A DNA stretch of 64,000 nt from Trachelipus rathkii. Taxonomy: Eukaryota > Arthropoda > Malacostraca > Isopoda > Trachelipodidae. The notes beneath the pieces are model-generated. The model was not told where the DNA came from. It did no database searches and was given only the letters and a program-made list of their open reading frames with translations. How positions within the stretch are numbered: the stretch's first letter is position 1; every line of letters starts with the position of its first letter. Location: NCBI GenBank assembly GCA_015478945.1, contig JABUQX010021126.1, positions 83,501 through 147,500 on the forward strand. Reading direction: 5' to 3'. A program made the position numbers and the translations under genes. This document shows positions 13,801 through 27,700 of the stretch, piece by piece.

Positions 13801-16800
13801 CCTAATATATAATATATGTAAGCTTATATCTATCTATATCTATCTCAAATTAATACAGTTTTCTTATAAAATCTATCTTAAAATCTTAAATTAATTTCTC
13901 ATATAGCTATATCAATATATAATAGTTTATTTATTATTTTATTCTATTTTATCTATATAATTATATATAATATATCTTATATATAATTTATATATCTATT
14001 TCTCTCATACATTCATATATCTATATATATCTAGTACTCTTACTTAATATTATGTAATTCATATAATCTACTATAGTATCTATCATTATATCTCTATTAT
14101 CTGTCTATAACTCCCTTTCTGTCTTTTACGGCTTGGGTTCCTAGGTTTTTTATGGGCTATTTTTTTTTTTTTAAATATTCTAGTTACTGATATTTGAGGG
14201 GGATAAACACATTTACCATATTTTGAATTTCTTTCAATGGTGTAATTCTAAGACCATCGAGTCTCAATACCCCTCACATTATTGCTATTCGATCTAATAT
14301 TAATCATTATTTTCTAATAATATTAACTACTATTTTAATGAACTGTTAAGATTATTAACACGACTTTATACACATCATACATCATATTATCAGGAAAATG
14401 CTTACGACCACATACTAAACTAGATAAAATCCAAATAAAAATATTTGGATATAAAATTCTAAGCGATATAATAATGATATTACTTAAATCATATCTAAAA
14501 ATGTAATATCAGAAAAATAATACATAAAAACAATAAATAAAATAAAAAAAATGAGTTAAAATTATATATCATTATAATTAAATTAATCTCGAATGTTGGC
14601 TGTTAAGCATAATAAATAAATCAATAGATTAATATATATTTTGGAATCACAATAATAAATGAATATTACAAATATTATATAAAAAAAAAATAAAATCAAA
14701 TAATCATTAACTAAATAAAATAAATAGTAAATAAAAATATAAATATAAATATGGATGGGCTCAAAGCCGACAGAGTGGGACTAAGTATCCCTTTAACAGG
14801 CGTCACCTATAACCCAGATTAGGGGATTGGGCAGAGGATTAGCACCTGGTGATGAGTCGAAAAATAATCAATAAGAGAACTGGGGGTTTCAAATGAACTC
14901 ATCTACCATAGAAGGGAGTAAAATATGTCCTAACCAGTTCGTATAAACTCAATCTGTTGAAGGCAATGACGAAGAATACCGAGTCCTGTCTATTTTGCGG
15001 ATTAATAATCAACTTTAGTAAAAAATTATCCTTAATTATAAGTTAAAATAATAACATTAAACTAAGAGTAGTAAAATGATTAAAGGTCCTAATGAATTTA
15101 TTTTTATAATAGAGTTCAATGTCCGAATTGTTGGAATTATTTTTGATTGATAGTCGAGTTAACACTAAAGATAAGAGATTATAAAACACTAAAAATAAAA
15201 CAATAATAAAAATAGTGAAGAACCGACCGAAAATTTCGTATGATTCTATGTATACAGGATAGAATTAACAGAAGAAACAGATTTTACTAAGGTTATATAA
15301 ATATAATATCCAAATATGCGTTTATCATTTATGATTAAAAGATATTATTATTCTTTGTTAAATTAATTTCTATTTTTCATATTATTTATAGATAAATATT
15401 ATAAATATTATGAATTGATATAGAGTTAAAATTATAAATATTATATTGTATAAATAAGTAGTAGCAAATTTAATACTAGATATATATATTAATATTACCA
15501 TTTAAATTTCAAGAATCAATTATGTGAACAGTAATGATACTTTATCTAATACTACTTATTATTCTATTTGTTTAGTAAGAGATATCTTACCTTATATTCA
15601 GATGGTAAGATATATTATACATCATTGGATACAATCTTCTAGACTATAGTTGTATAAAAGATTCTTTATATTGCATGATTTTAATCTTGGTGAGTATAGC
15701 TAATCTTTTACATTACTGTATATATATATACGGTTTATTAGAAAATTAATGGTGGTAAAGATTCATAAGAAATGCAGAATATGTATTGTTTGTGAATTCT
15801 AGAGCTACGTTTTATTAGTATAATAGATAAACATATTTATTCTAATTATATTATAAATATATTAACTAGTAATTAGATTTAACTTTTTACTAATTACGTT
15901 GGTTTCAAGGTGTATATAAGTTTTGATAAGGTATTCTAATTGCTATTGTAGTTAGATTATATTGAGTTTATTTCTTGTCACGGGTAACGATAAAATAGAA
16001 AGAATATCTGCTCTTATTCATCTTTCAATTTAGCGTTACTGAAGCCACGAAAAACGTCACATAAATAGTTAATTGGTAGGAAAGTATGAATCGTGTATAT
16101 CGTGCTAATCTTACATATAAAAGTTGGAAAGGTGACATGGACAATTGTAGTCCTGCTTATCCCAGTTATAGTGTGTACGAAGAACTAGCTTTTCCAACGG
16201 CAATCGCTCAAGTTATGTAAATGATGTGAAGGATCGCGGACCTCGCGCAAGAAGTCGTATAAGCGGATGTCGCTTTATTCTCATAAAGTTAATCCGTTGC
16301 CTCTTTGGCAAGGTGAAGAGAAAGCTATGAGAAGAGTGATTTTTTTTTCGTGCTCATGTTTGTGATAAATCGTAAGTACTGTTGCTTGTTATGTTTGTTG
16401 TGTTGCTATGGTTTGTGAAGTGTGGGTATTCCAGACGATTAGTCGTACTAAAACTACATAGAACCCGTGTGTTGATGAATCTTCGAACTATGTAGTACCA
16501 AGAATAGCGTAACACAGCTATGAATACTGACTCATAAACAAAGCTAAGAACCATGGTGACATAAATCCTTATATTCTTGTGTTTATAATATTTCACCGTT
16601 GTAGATCCTTGAACGTATGAATCGACAAATAAGCTTTTCGACTTACAATATTAAAACCGCTGGCGAAGGGAATCCTCTGTGTTGAAAATTGGTGAGGGAA
16701 CACGTAAGTTGAGTCATGCCTGAGCACTCGCCGTTAACGCAACGTTTTGAGTGGCTGTTTTGTCAGAACCGTGATAACCTTACATTGATATCAGTTCATC

Positions 16801-18950
16801 TACTATAAATCATGAGAATTAAAAGTCTTCACTAGCCACTTACTCATTAATAAACATACGGACCTGCATCTATTATATTACCTTACTTTGTAAAATATTT
16901 ATTCTCTATAAGATTATATATCTATTATATCTATTTTATTATCTATTATATGTTTGATTTACCAAATTAAACTTACTTGTCATGGAGACTTAAGACTTAT
17001 CGATCTTGTAGTTTGCCCACTGGTATTTTCTACTCAAATTTCTTTATTGTTCTAGAGTTATGTCGATATCATTAATATGATGTATATGGTATGTATGCAT
17101 ATTGATTTAGTAGATGGTATTATAATAATATATGAGCTAAATAATTATATGTCAGACAGTACTGGATGATACTACCCGCTTATAGACGTCTACCCAAATA
17201 TTTAAATCTAGTATATCAGGATATCTATATCATACTATACAAAAGAGCTGGTGCTTTCTACCTGGCCCACGGTTATGGAGGTACAGAGTCATAGTAACAT
17301 GATATATGAGCGGAGGATGGGTGTGCACGGGGGCGTCGTGCAGGTAGTGGAAAGTGCTACTGGCTCGCGCAAGAAGTGTTAAGTTGTGCTTTTCTAGTTT
17401 CATTTGTAAAATTTGGAATGCTACGACATCATTGACATAGCAAAGGATTGCGGAAGTGCGGTATTAATAGGATGTTTCTAATTGTTTATTGAATCCATAT
17501 AGTAGGATTATATTTCTAACAGGGTAAACAGTAGTGTTTTGTTGTTTACCGTTGTCTTAATCATCTGCTTAAGGCGAGGTTAATTTGGTTTATCTGACAG
17601 TGATTTTCTTCTGTAAGCTGAGGAGTTTAATGTTTTTGGGCGAAATCAAAATCAAAGGGGCTGATCTAGGTTATCGGATTTGTTTATGTTGGGACACTAG
17701 AAGTTCTCTTGTAAGTCCACCAGCACTATTTCTCTAAAGCATATCTAACAATTTAATCAAATATTCCCGTTTGTAAGCAGCCATGCTTTATAGCGCTGGA
17801 TTCGGTTTTACCGGATTGTTTGTCCATATAGGCGAATGTGCAGACGAGTTGCATTATCTTTGCCGGGAGTTGGGGGGATATGTTGATCTTGATAGATGTC
17901 ATGATAGAACGTATTCGATGGCGATTAGAGCAGTGACGAGGATCTATCTATGCTGTGTCGGAGGGAGACTTTATGAAGAGTATAAATCAAGTTGCTGTGA
18001 GCGTATGGTTGGATTGTATGTTCTTTAGTTCTTGCGACACTGCAGTACTTAACAATTGACGTGAAGTAGCATAAGAGATATTGTGAAGCAGTGGTGTCTG
18101 TCATCGTAAATGCTGGAGGGGGCATTTATTATTTAGTACACTCCTAAATTACCAGTGCACATATTCCTATAATTGGCAAGAAGTTTTTGATATTGTCTAT
18201 TTGTAAGTTATTATATGTATATTGTAAGATATAAGTCGGATCGGCTAGAAGACTACTTTGATATGACATCATATTTAATTACTTTGTTATACTAGAGGGG
18301 TTGTTTTGTAAGATTGTCGTAATATGTAAGTGTTTTGTTTATATCTGCTGATATGACTGACAAAACTTGTCTAGATACTGGGCTTGTGGTAGAAACAGTC
18401 TCCGAACTGCCAAGTGCATTCACCTTTCTTGCCATCTGGCATAATCTCGTAATGTTGAGTTATTGCAGGACAGGCATATTTCTGTCGAGTAGATGGGTTG
18501 AGATAATGTTCATATCTGTGATCGTCAACTGAATTTTATTATTCCTGTGTTGCAGGTGTCTAATTGTTAGGGAGGCGCGAGATTGAGATTGTTCAAAAAG
18601 GTCTAACTGCAAGAAACTATTGGTGTGAGACGTGGAAGTAGTATTGTAATTCGATTTGGAAGAGTACTTGGTTAGAGATTGTCAGAATGCTATAGGTGCA
18701 TACTCTTGTACCAGGCTCTCATATCTGGGGGGTGTCTAGCTGTCTAAAATAGCTTATTTGGATGAAGTCCCTTGTTGCGTGTATAGAATTTATTTGCTGT
18801 GGGCATCAGTATACTTCCATGTAATTATTATGGTTTTGCATGTTGCTAATATCATTACTGACTTCGTGCTCAACTCGTGGACTTTGGCAATTGTTGGAAT
18901 AATTTTATTAATGAAAGCCTTTTATTTTTTCTTGTTGTTGAGGTCTTATG
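13800..18950. other. AT-rich to mixed non-coding region
   Basis: AT-rich up to about 15.9 kb, then more balanced. A non-simple patch lies at 14745-15005. Short open frames at 16354-16596 (minus) and 17783-18028 (plus, Cys-rich) sit in less biased sequence but match no family I know and have no visible exon context. No gene is claimed. Confidence 0.5.
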
Positions 18951-18978
18951 CTTTTGAGGTAGGTTTTAAAATATACAC

Positions 18979-19440
18979 TTCTGAGGTCCTATGATTAGTT
19001 AGTAGGCTTTAAGAACGATTTTTTTTATCATAGTTTCATAACTATAGTTTTCTGAGGTCCTATGATTATCTAGTAGGCTTAAAGAACTATTTTTTCGTAC
19101 TAGTTTGATAGCTCGTTTTCTTGAGGTTCTATAATTAGTAGGTTTTAAAAATAATTTCCGATGTCCTAGTTTGATGACTAGTTTTCTGATGTGCTATGAT
19201 TACCTAGTAGGTTTTTGAGTTTCATATTTGGTAAACAATTTTCTGAGAGCCTTGATTATCTAGTAGGTTTTAAGAATGGTAATTTAGTCTTATGTATGAT
19301 AACTAATTTTCTAATGTCCTGTGATAATCTAGTAATTTTAAATACGAATTTTTGGTCCTATGTCTGATAACTAGTTTTCTGAGGTCCTATGATTATCTAG
19401 TAGGTTTAATGAAAGATTTTTTCCTTGTGTGATAGTGAGT
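18979..19440. repeat. Seven-unit tandem satellite, about 70 bp
   Basis: The core TTCTGAGGTCCTATGATTAT followed by CTAGTAGG and TTTAAGAA recurs. Core starts fall near 18981, 19052, 19121, 19186, 19243, 19311 and 19379, giving spacings of 71, 69, 65, 57, 68 and 68 bases. A second conserved word, GATAACTAGTTTTC, closes most units. A weak partial unit may precede the array at about 18953. Units are diverged but aligned over their whole length. Confidence 0.9.
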
Positions 19441-20034
19441 CTTAATATTATGGGCTGCATTTAATTTTTTTTTTGAAATTTGATTTTAATACTAGACTAT
19501 TGCAAAACTGATTATTAATGCCAGAATGCCATTATGATTGGTTACTTATGGGAAATATTTCTTTTCTAATTTTTAAATTTACTTTTTTATAGTATTTCTC
19601 TTCAGCAAGTATTGCTGAAATTTGGTGGAATGAGTGAAGTAGATGATTTGAGGGTAACGATAGAAAACGAGAGGTGGAGATATTTGAGTAGAGTCATTTG
19701 ATTTGTGTTTTCATTTTGGGTATGTGCATAAATGCTTTGTTTCCGAGTAATTGAGAGAACGTTAATATATATTATGATGAAGGATTTCCACAAAGGTATT
19801 TGTGTGTTTGAAAGGTATTTAACTTCGCTAGATTCTGTAGGGAAGATTACGCTTATATTTGAAAAGCATTACTCATCAGGTTTAATTATTATATCAAAAT
19901 ATGAGAAAGTAGTACATGTTTACTATCTTTAATTAATTCGACATCGCAAAGGAATTTTTGTGCTTTTGACACTTGTATCTACTGATAATACATTATGGTA
20001 ATATGTAAATAGGAGAGTAGAGAGGATATGTGAT
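19441..20034. other. Mixed sequence after satellite
   Basis: T-rich, moderately complex sequence with two short opposing open frames (19602-19793 and 19732-19932) that match nothing known. No repeat array or RNA gene seen. Confidence 0.5.
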
Positions 20035-20350
20035 AATAATTAATATATTATTATATTATTTATAAAATAAATAATTATTAATCTAATATATTAATTTATT
20101 AAATTAATATATATTTATTAATTTATATTAATTATATTATTATATTAATATATAATAATAATGATTGATTATATAATATGATGATATAATTATATTAATT
20201 AATATTATAATATATACTATCATATATAAATAATATTTTATTCATAATAATTATATAATTAATATATATAAATTAGATAATATATAATAAATTTAATAAT
20301 TATATTAATTATCTATATTAATAATATATAATATTTAATGATATACAATA
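20035..20350. repeat. A/T-only tract
   Basis: Nearly pure A/T sequence of TTAATATA and TATTAATT words, a degraded TA/TAA simple repeat. Confidence 0.85.
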
Positions 20351-23075
20351 TCATTCAGAAACATTTTAATTCTTCCAATCACGGATCTGAAATATATGGA
20401 ACATCAGACGTGCAGAGTATTAAAAATTTATACTCGATAATACTTCTATTACTCTTACGAGATCTTATATAAACCACGTCCCACAATAATAAATAGACGC
20501 TTTTCAAGCGATAGTATTTTAAGTAAGCTCCAAAGGTTTCTCCTATCATGCTTACAGTAAACATTGAAGCAATATTAACAATTCACATCTCCACTATTCG
20601 GCTATTAATGATTTGATGAAATATTCTCTAACATATCAAGATAAAATAATATCTATGCTTAAAGTCTTCAATTTAATTTAAAATATTTTACAAAATTACT
20701 AAATCACGACAATAAAGCAAATATTATTGTTATCAATCATTTTTTGTATTAATTATGAATTTCCTTACCTGTATCAGTATAATAGTAAAATATATCGAGC
20801 AATTAAATTGATATATAATAATCAAATTAATATTTATATTGAAGTGAGATTTTTTTACGTATCCAATTTTAAACTCTACAGTTATACTTGGGTAATCTCA
20901 AGTTAACCTATTATATACTTACTTTAAAATATTATTTATTACTTATAAGTTCATAGCAATCACAGTCAGTTAACAGATAATATCACATTCAATTTTGGTA
21001 CTTACAAATCGGAGTATACTGCATTAGAATAAGAATATATTGGTCGTGGAATCTGTGAAAGTTATTGAATGATTAACTGTTAAATAATCATAGTGTTCTT
21101 TATGTATTATGCTGCACTATTATAGCTGTTTTCATATATAAATTATAAATATTATTTTATATCTTTTAAATTATAAAAAAATTGATTTAATTATGTAAAT
21201 TCTTTATGATATACCTTATTTAAAATATAAATCTATTAATCATACTCTCATTTTTATATTATCAAATGTTTACTTATTTCTACAAAATAATTATTATAAT
21301 TATTATATAAATTAATTATTACTAGTTGGTCTCATAATTACGATAAGTAGCTCATTTTACAATAATTGGTAAGGTAATATATATAATTAATATAATATAA
21401 TTAAAATATAATTTATATATAAGAATATAAATTAAGATAGTAAACAAATATCAATTTTGTTTATTAATTGATCTTATCAATATCAATATATTTTTCATAT
21501 TTTTTATTATTTATTAATAATATATATCCAATATAAATAATATTAATTATATTTATATACATATGTATATAAACTAAAATATTAATTAACGATAACTATA
21601 TTTATTTATTACTATAAAATAATTAATATTTAAATATATAATATATTATTATATAATATTAATTATTAATTACATATATCATAATGTCTTCTTATAATTT
21701 CAAATAACCATATTAATAATAAAGTAAAATTTCTTTTTTTATTCATCTTATCTCTTATATAATGAAATTCGAATGATGGATATTTTGAGGAATAAGAAGA
21801 CTTTAATACAAGTTGTTATTTATTTATGAGAGATCGAATAATATGGAATCATATTCTATAAGTAATATATTAATATATTTTATAAGGTTCGAGGGGGAAA
21901 GGGTCCGGGTGTGTAGTTACCATCAAACTAAGTCCTTAACCATATTTAGGGTCACACTGATATATATTATATATATATATTTAAATTATATATATATTAA
22001 TATATTAATATTATAATTATATATATAATTATATAAATATATATATAATCTATAGTATATAATAATATACTATGTATTTATATCTATTTATATATTATTA
22101 TATTATTATTATAATATTATCTTTATATTTATTATAATTATAATATATATATTATATATGTATATCCGTCAGACATTCCACTTGAAATATATCATTTTCC
22201 AATTAAATGCTTATATATTATTTAAATATTTCAAAGGACGTGTACTTATATTATATACAATCCTTTCATATTAGTCATTATATTAATTCTTTATATATTA
22301 TTTATTTTATATTATATATAATTTACTTTTTTATATATATTATTATATTTCTATAATTATTAAATTATTATTATTTTATTATCTGAAAAATATTATTATG
22401 TTACATGTATAATTAGAAAGAGGAACCTACTTTTAGTGAAATGGATGAGTACCGATTTGCACGTAGCAGGAGCTTTTGTGGTTCGTGCCTTTATACATTG
22501 TTATCGATTGGAATTATTGGAATTATTTATATTATTATCTTTGATATTAGTTCTCTGATATAAATGGCCTTAATTTTCATTGCATAGTTTAATCAGTGGA
22601 TTATTGTTCATGCTTATTCTTCAAAGTATTAAATTATCTCCATCTTTTGTTGTTTATATATATCTCTTCTTTCTCGATTTTTTTGTTATATATATATTTT
22701 TCCTATGTTTCTTAGTAATTCTTATAGTATTTTGTTTGTCATTATTGTTATAGTTTTTAGTTTTAATTTTTGTATTTTTTCTAATCTGAGAATTTAAATT
22801 GTTGTTCTCGAAGATAATTAAGACACTACTATTACTGGTTGGCAATGCGTATTATCCCAGCTTCATTCCTTAACTACGCATGGTATATGTTCCTATTATT
22901 CAACTAGGCCAAAATTTTGAAAAAATGACTAAGGGATAATATATACTATAGTTAAAAATACCTATTTTTTCTTTATTTGGTTAATTTTTAAATTCTGAAA
23001 TATATATTATACTAATATAATTATATTACATATATATTATATATATATATATATATATATTTATTATATACTATA

Positions 23076-23108
<33 letters not shown>

Positions 23109-24760
23109 ATGTCCAACATTTTATATATATATTATAATAAATGTATAAAGGTTTCCAGGTAGATGAAAGTGTAGTAGAATCATAATATAAATATACAATA
23201 TAATATTTTGATCAAAATATTATTTTATTATAATATTATATTTTATTTTATTATATTTATTAATAATAATAATAATAATTTATTATATATTAATATTAAT
23301 TATATATATATATACGATTAATAATATAATATATATATATTAATAATATTATATAATATAATTATTAAATAATTGAATTTAATATAATTAATGATAATTT
23401 ATAATAATAATATAATATAAATATCTATTTAAATATTAAATATAAATAATAATATATTATTATATAAATTAATATATATTTAACTATTATTTATATTAAT
23501 ATATTAATATTTAATATAATATAATATAAATTAAATAATATAAAGATAATTTTATATATAAATACATAATAAATATTAATTGTGAAGTCAGATGTCGTCT
23601 TTTAAGGAAAAAACAATATTAATTAATTTTTTTATTTATTATTTTTATATTAATATATATATTTATATTACATTAATTAATGATGTATATATAATAATAT
23701 ATATAATTACTATTATATATAATTAATTAAAAATATAATAAATTAAATATATAATTATATTAAGATATTAATATAATTAATATTAATTATATATATAATA
23801 GGGATAATATTTTTATTTACTATATTTTATCTCTGATCTCTATTTTATGATATATGAGTTATGAGCTAGGTTTATGAGTAATAATGAAGCTATTACCTGA
23901 AATTTTAGTAGGTCTTTTGACGAGATTAAATAATAAAATGCAAATATATTTTAAAGTATCTAATCTATAAACAGTTATCACATATACATAAATATCTGTC
24001 ATTTCAAACTTCACATGCGTCTGAAAGTAAGGATCTCAGTATCATTCAGTACAGGATATCGAAAGCTAACGCACTCTAACATATCCAGAAGACATTTATT
24101 ATTTGAAAATTTAAATTAAGAATTTGATATATTTTGTCAGTTATATTATTTACCTCTTAGTTCCCCTTCAAGGCATAGGAAAACGCGTTTTTATTGCTAT
24201 TTGATAACTATTAATATATCTATATTATATTATATATTATAATATAGATATATATATCTATATATAGTATATATTAATATATTATATTATCTATATATAT
24301 ATATATATTTATATTCTATATTTATCTATATATATTATATAATTTACTCTATTATATATTATATTATCATATATTATTTATTATTATCTTTATAATATTA
24401 TTATTATTTTATATATAATATTATCTATTTTTTTTATATATATTTATATATAATGTAATTTATATTTTAATTTATATTAATAATTCTTAATATTATTATA
24501 TATAATTTATATATATATATACTATATATAATATTTATTTTCTTATATATTATAGTTTTACTATTGATATTAATTTTTTTAAAACTTAGTTTCTTTATAA
24601 ATTTATATACATTCACCTATGTAGGAGTAGTAATAATTAATTAAAATTAATGCTTATAAATATTAAATATTAAACGTATCTTTAAATTTCATAATATATT
24701 ATATTATTCTATTATTTACTTATATATTTTAAACTTTTTTATTTATTTATCTATTATTAT
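20351..24760. other. AT-rich blocks with short mixed islands
   Basis: TA-type tracts dominate at about 21360-22170, 22980-23590, 23630-23800 and 24205-24560. Clean TA runs lie near 23040-23060 and 23083-23108. Between them are mixed islands (about 20355-20560, 22420-22900 and 23830-24200) in which I find no gene, RNA or element signature. Confidence 0.7.
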
Positions 24761-27700
24761 TTACACCCCAGGTATGGTTTTCGCTCTGTGCAGTGTGGAC
24801 CCAGATAATCTTTCGTCCTTATGACTCTCATTCCTGAAAAATACTTCTTTGTATATTGCTAGTAAGTCTATCTGTTTCTTATGGGTTTAAGCTCTTTTCT
24901 TCTGCAGCTTACGTTTTTCGCTGTATGAATTCTTTTATTCCTAGTTCAATTATCAACTCCTTGTCTTGACTAGGTGTTTTTTATTATCGCTCTTTCAGTA
25001 TGAAGTCCTTATGTCTATTATTTCTATTCTAGTCCTCAAAATCTCGTTCTCATTCATCAAGTATCTTCTTCTTATCTTAGAGGTTTCATTCGTTGCTCTT
25101 AGCTGTCGCTTTATAACTATTCTATATGTCTCTGTGTTTTCCTCTTATACAATAGAGCTACCATAAAGCGTAAAGACAAATTGTTATCCGCGTATGCGTG
25201 ACGGCGCCTTGCAGCGCCTCCTCATCACTACATAGAGATATGATAAATTGACTGTATTTCTAGATGCCTGGAACTGTTGTATCGGATAAACACGTTCGCC
25301 TCGATCGTGTCTCCTTTGAACACAAAATCATTCCACTGGGACTTTCCCAAATCAACAGGAATTCTCTAGTAACATGATTCGAAAATAACGCAGTTATTTC
25401 ATCTTTTTTTCTATTATTATTAATAATAGGAACTCGATTAAAAAATATGATTATTACCTACGTACCTTACATACTTACTTTTTATTGTTAAAAAACTCCA
25501 TCATTCTATATTAATATATATAAGAGTAAATTATTACTATTCATTAATATATATATTAATATTAATATTTATATTAATTATAATTATATTGTTTATATTA
25601 TTATATGAATATATTATATATTAATCTATATTTTATATTAATATTCTATATTTATATATTATATATTATTTATTATCATATTATTATTACTACTATATAT
25701 GGTCTAGTGCCAGGGATGAGTCAGTGGTACCCTACATACCTATACAACTAATACATCTATTTTAAAGGCGAAATGTACAAAATACATTATTTAATAATTT
25801 CTTTTTTTCATTTTCCCTTTTTATAAGATATTATAACTCATATAATTATATTATATTTATATATACTTCTATATTTAACATTAAATTCACTTATCAATAT
25901 TCCATACCTTACTAATATTATATATAATTTATAATATTCACATTACGTCTAAAACATATAACCTAAACCATTATTTCACACTAAATAAACACACCTTACA
26001 TTATGGAATATGAAGTATAGTAAGTAATGTTTTGATATGGTTTAAATTACGGTTGCTTTCCTTCTTGTCCTATGAGAATGTGTTGAATGAATTAATATTT
26101 AAATAATTTGTTTATAATGTGTTTAATTTTACATATGATTTATGAAACTTTAGTGTCGAATCCTATTCTGATTCATCAAATGTATAAAGTACCTAGATTT
26201 AACACAAGTCAAGATATAGGGTTTAATTCTTCGTAAATTACGATGTAGAGGTATTGATCGATGCAAATTGTTACTTCTCAATTCTGATCAGTTTATCTTG
26301 GACTTTAAACATTCTGAGTGTCGTGAAGAGACAGAAAACTAAATTATTGTGGAGCTAAATTGTCTGGAAAATTTAGTTCTTATTACTCACAATATGAGCT
26401 TTATAGGTCTTTTTTTTCTCAGTATTGCTTTCTTTTCATCAGCTTGATTTCAGTTGACGAATGTCCTACCCAAGACGAAATGTGGCAGAAAATGGTATTT
26501 TTCATCAAAAAAGCTTTTAAAATTTGATTGATCTCAAATTGTAGAATATATTTTAAAGCAAAATATAAGGTGACTATTGAACAAACGTTAAACTTCATGT
26601 GAATATGTCGTTCGATGTAAATATATCATATGCGAAAGAAATATAAAGAAAATGAATATGCAGAATATCAGATTGTTGATAGAAGTTAAATCGTTGTGAT
26701 TTCGACGAAAGAGTAAGTATCATTAATAACGATTCGACTGTTGATGGTATCAATATTTCCTACGATATGAAAGTAGTTTCTTCACTATTTCAAGTTATAT
26801 ATATTATTAGCTAGTATATTGTTCATGGTTTCGCTAAGAGATAACATCGTACATCCTTATAGAACATTATGATTTCCATAAGAATATTTAGGAGGACTAC
26901 TTTTAAATTTATAAGTCGCAAGTAATTAGTAAGTCTGGTTACATGGTTATAGTCTGCCATACAACCCGCTTACATTCGTTCTGATGTTTAGTTGTGGGAA
27001 TCAGGGGGTAGGCTTGGAACGCATGTAGCTACCTGCTTTCATGTACGCGCCCGAAATGCTAAGGTGCGAGGCCATTAATCTAGTTGACTCTGAGCCATAT
27101 GAACACAGTTATAATATAATTATTGAAATTATTAATTAATAGAAAGATTATAATATTTATTTTAAAATTATTGTTAACAACGGACGTAGTAGATCATATT
27201 AGGGGATATATAAGTACAATATATGAAAAATGAATGTCTAATTTAATGTAATAATATTAATTTATATATCAGTTATTATTTGGGTTTGGTTGACTACATT
27301 AGATTTATAAGAAATGAATTATTAGTGTATTATATAGTATTGATGTTTTTTGAGCGATTCAATAATATTAATCTTTTAAGTAACTGCATGTTGAATAAAA
27401 TCAAGTTTGATAAATAAATTTATAAATGAATTTACTTGTGTGTTGTAAGTTGGGTGTAAACAGTCAGTACTCATTCACGTTTATTCGATTCTTGAGTAGT
27501 AAGGTGGGTCGGTCGGATCTTGTTTTATTCCAGTCTCATTCTTGTTAGGATATTGACGGCTATGGGTGGAGTGTAGTTTTGGGTCACTGTATGCCGATCC
27601 CAGAAATATTTAGTTTAGTGTTATCATAATTAGTTTGACTGTTGTGCAGGATGATGTCGTGCAGTGGTTCTCTTGCTGTTACTCTTTATCGTCTTTGCTA

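Noticed and set aside
16242..17377. 14-mer CTCGCGCAAGAAGT shared by 16242-16255 and 17364-17377
   Set aside because: Several chance 14-mer matches are expected in 64 kb, and the flanks do not match.
26490..26530. Possible F-I-K-K-A-F string resembling RT motif A
   Set aside because: No motif B or DD box is found at the expected distance; probably chance in A/T-rich DNA.
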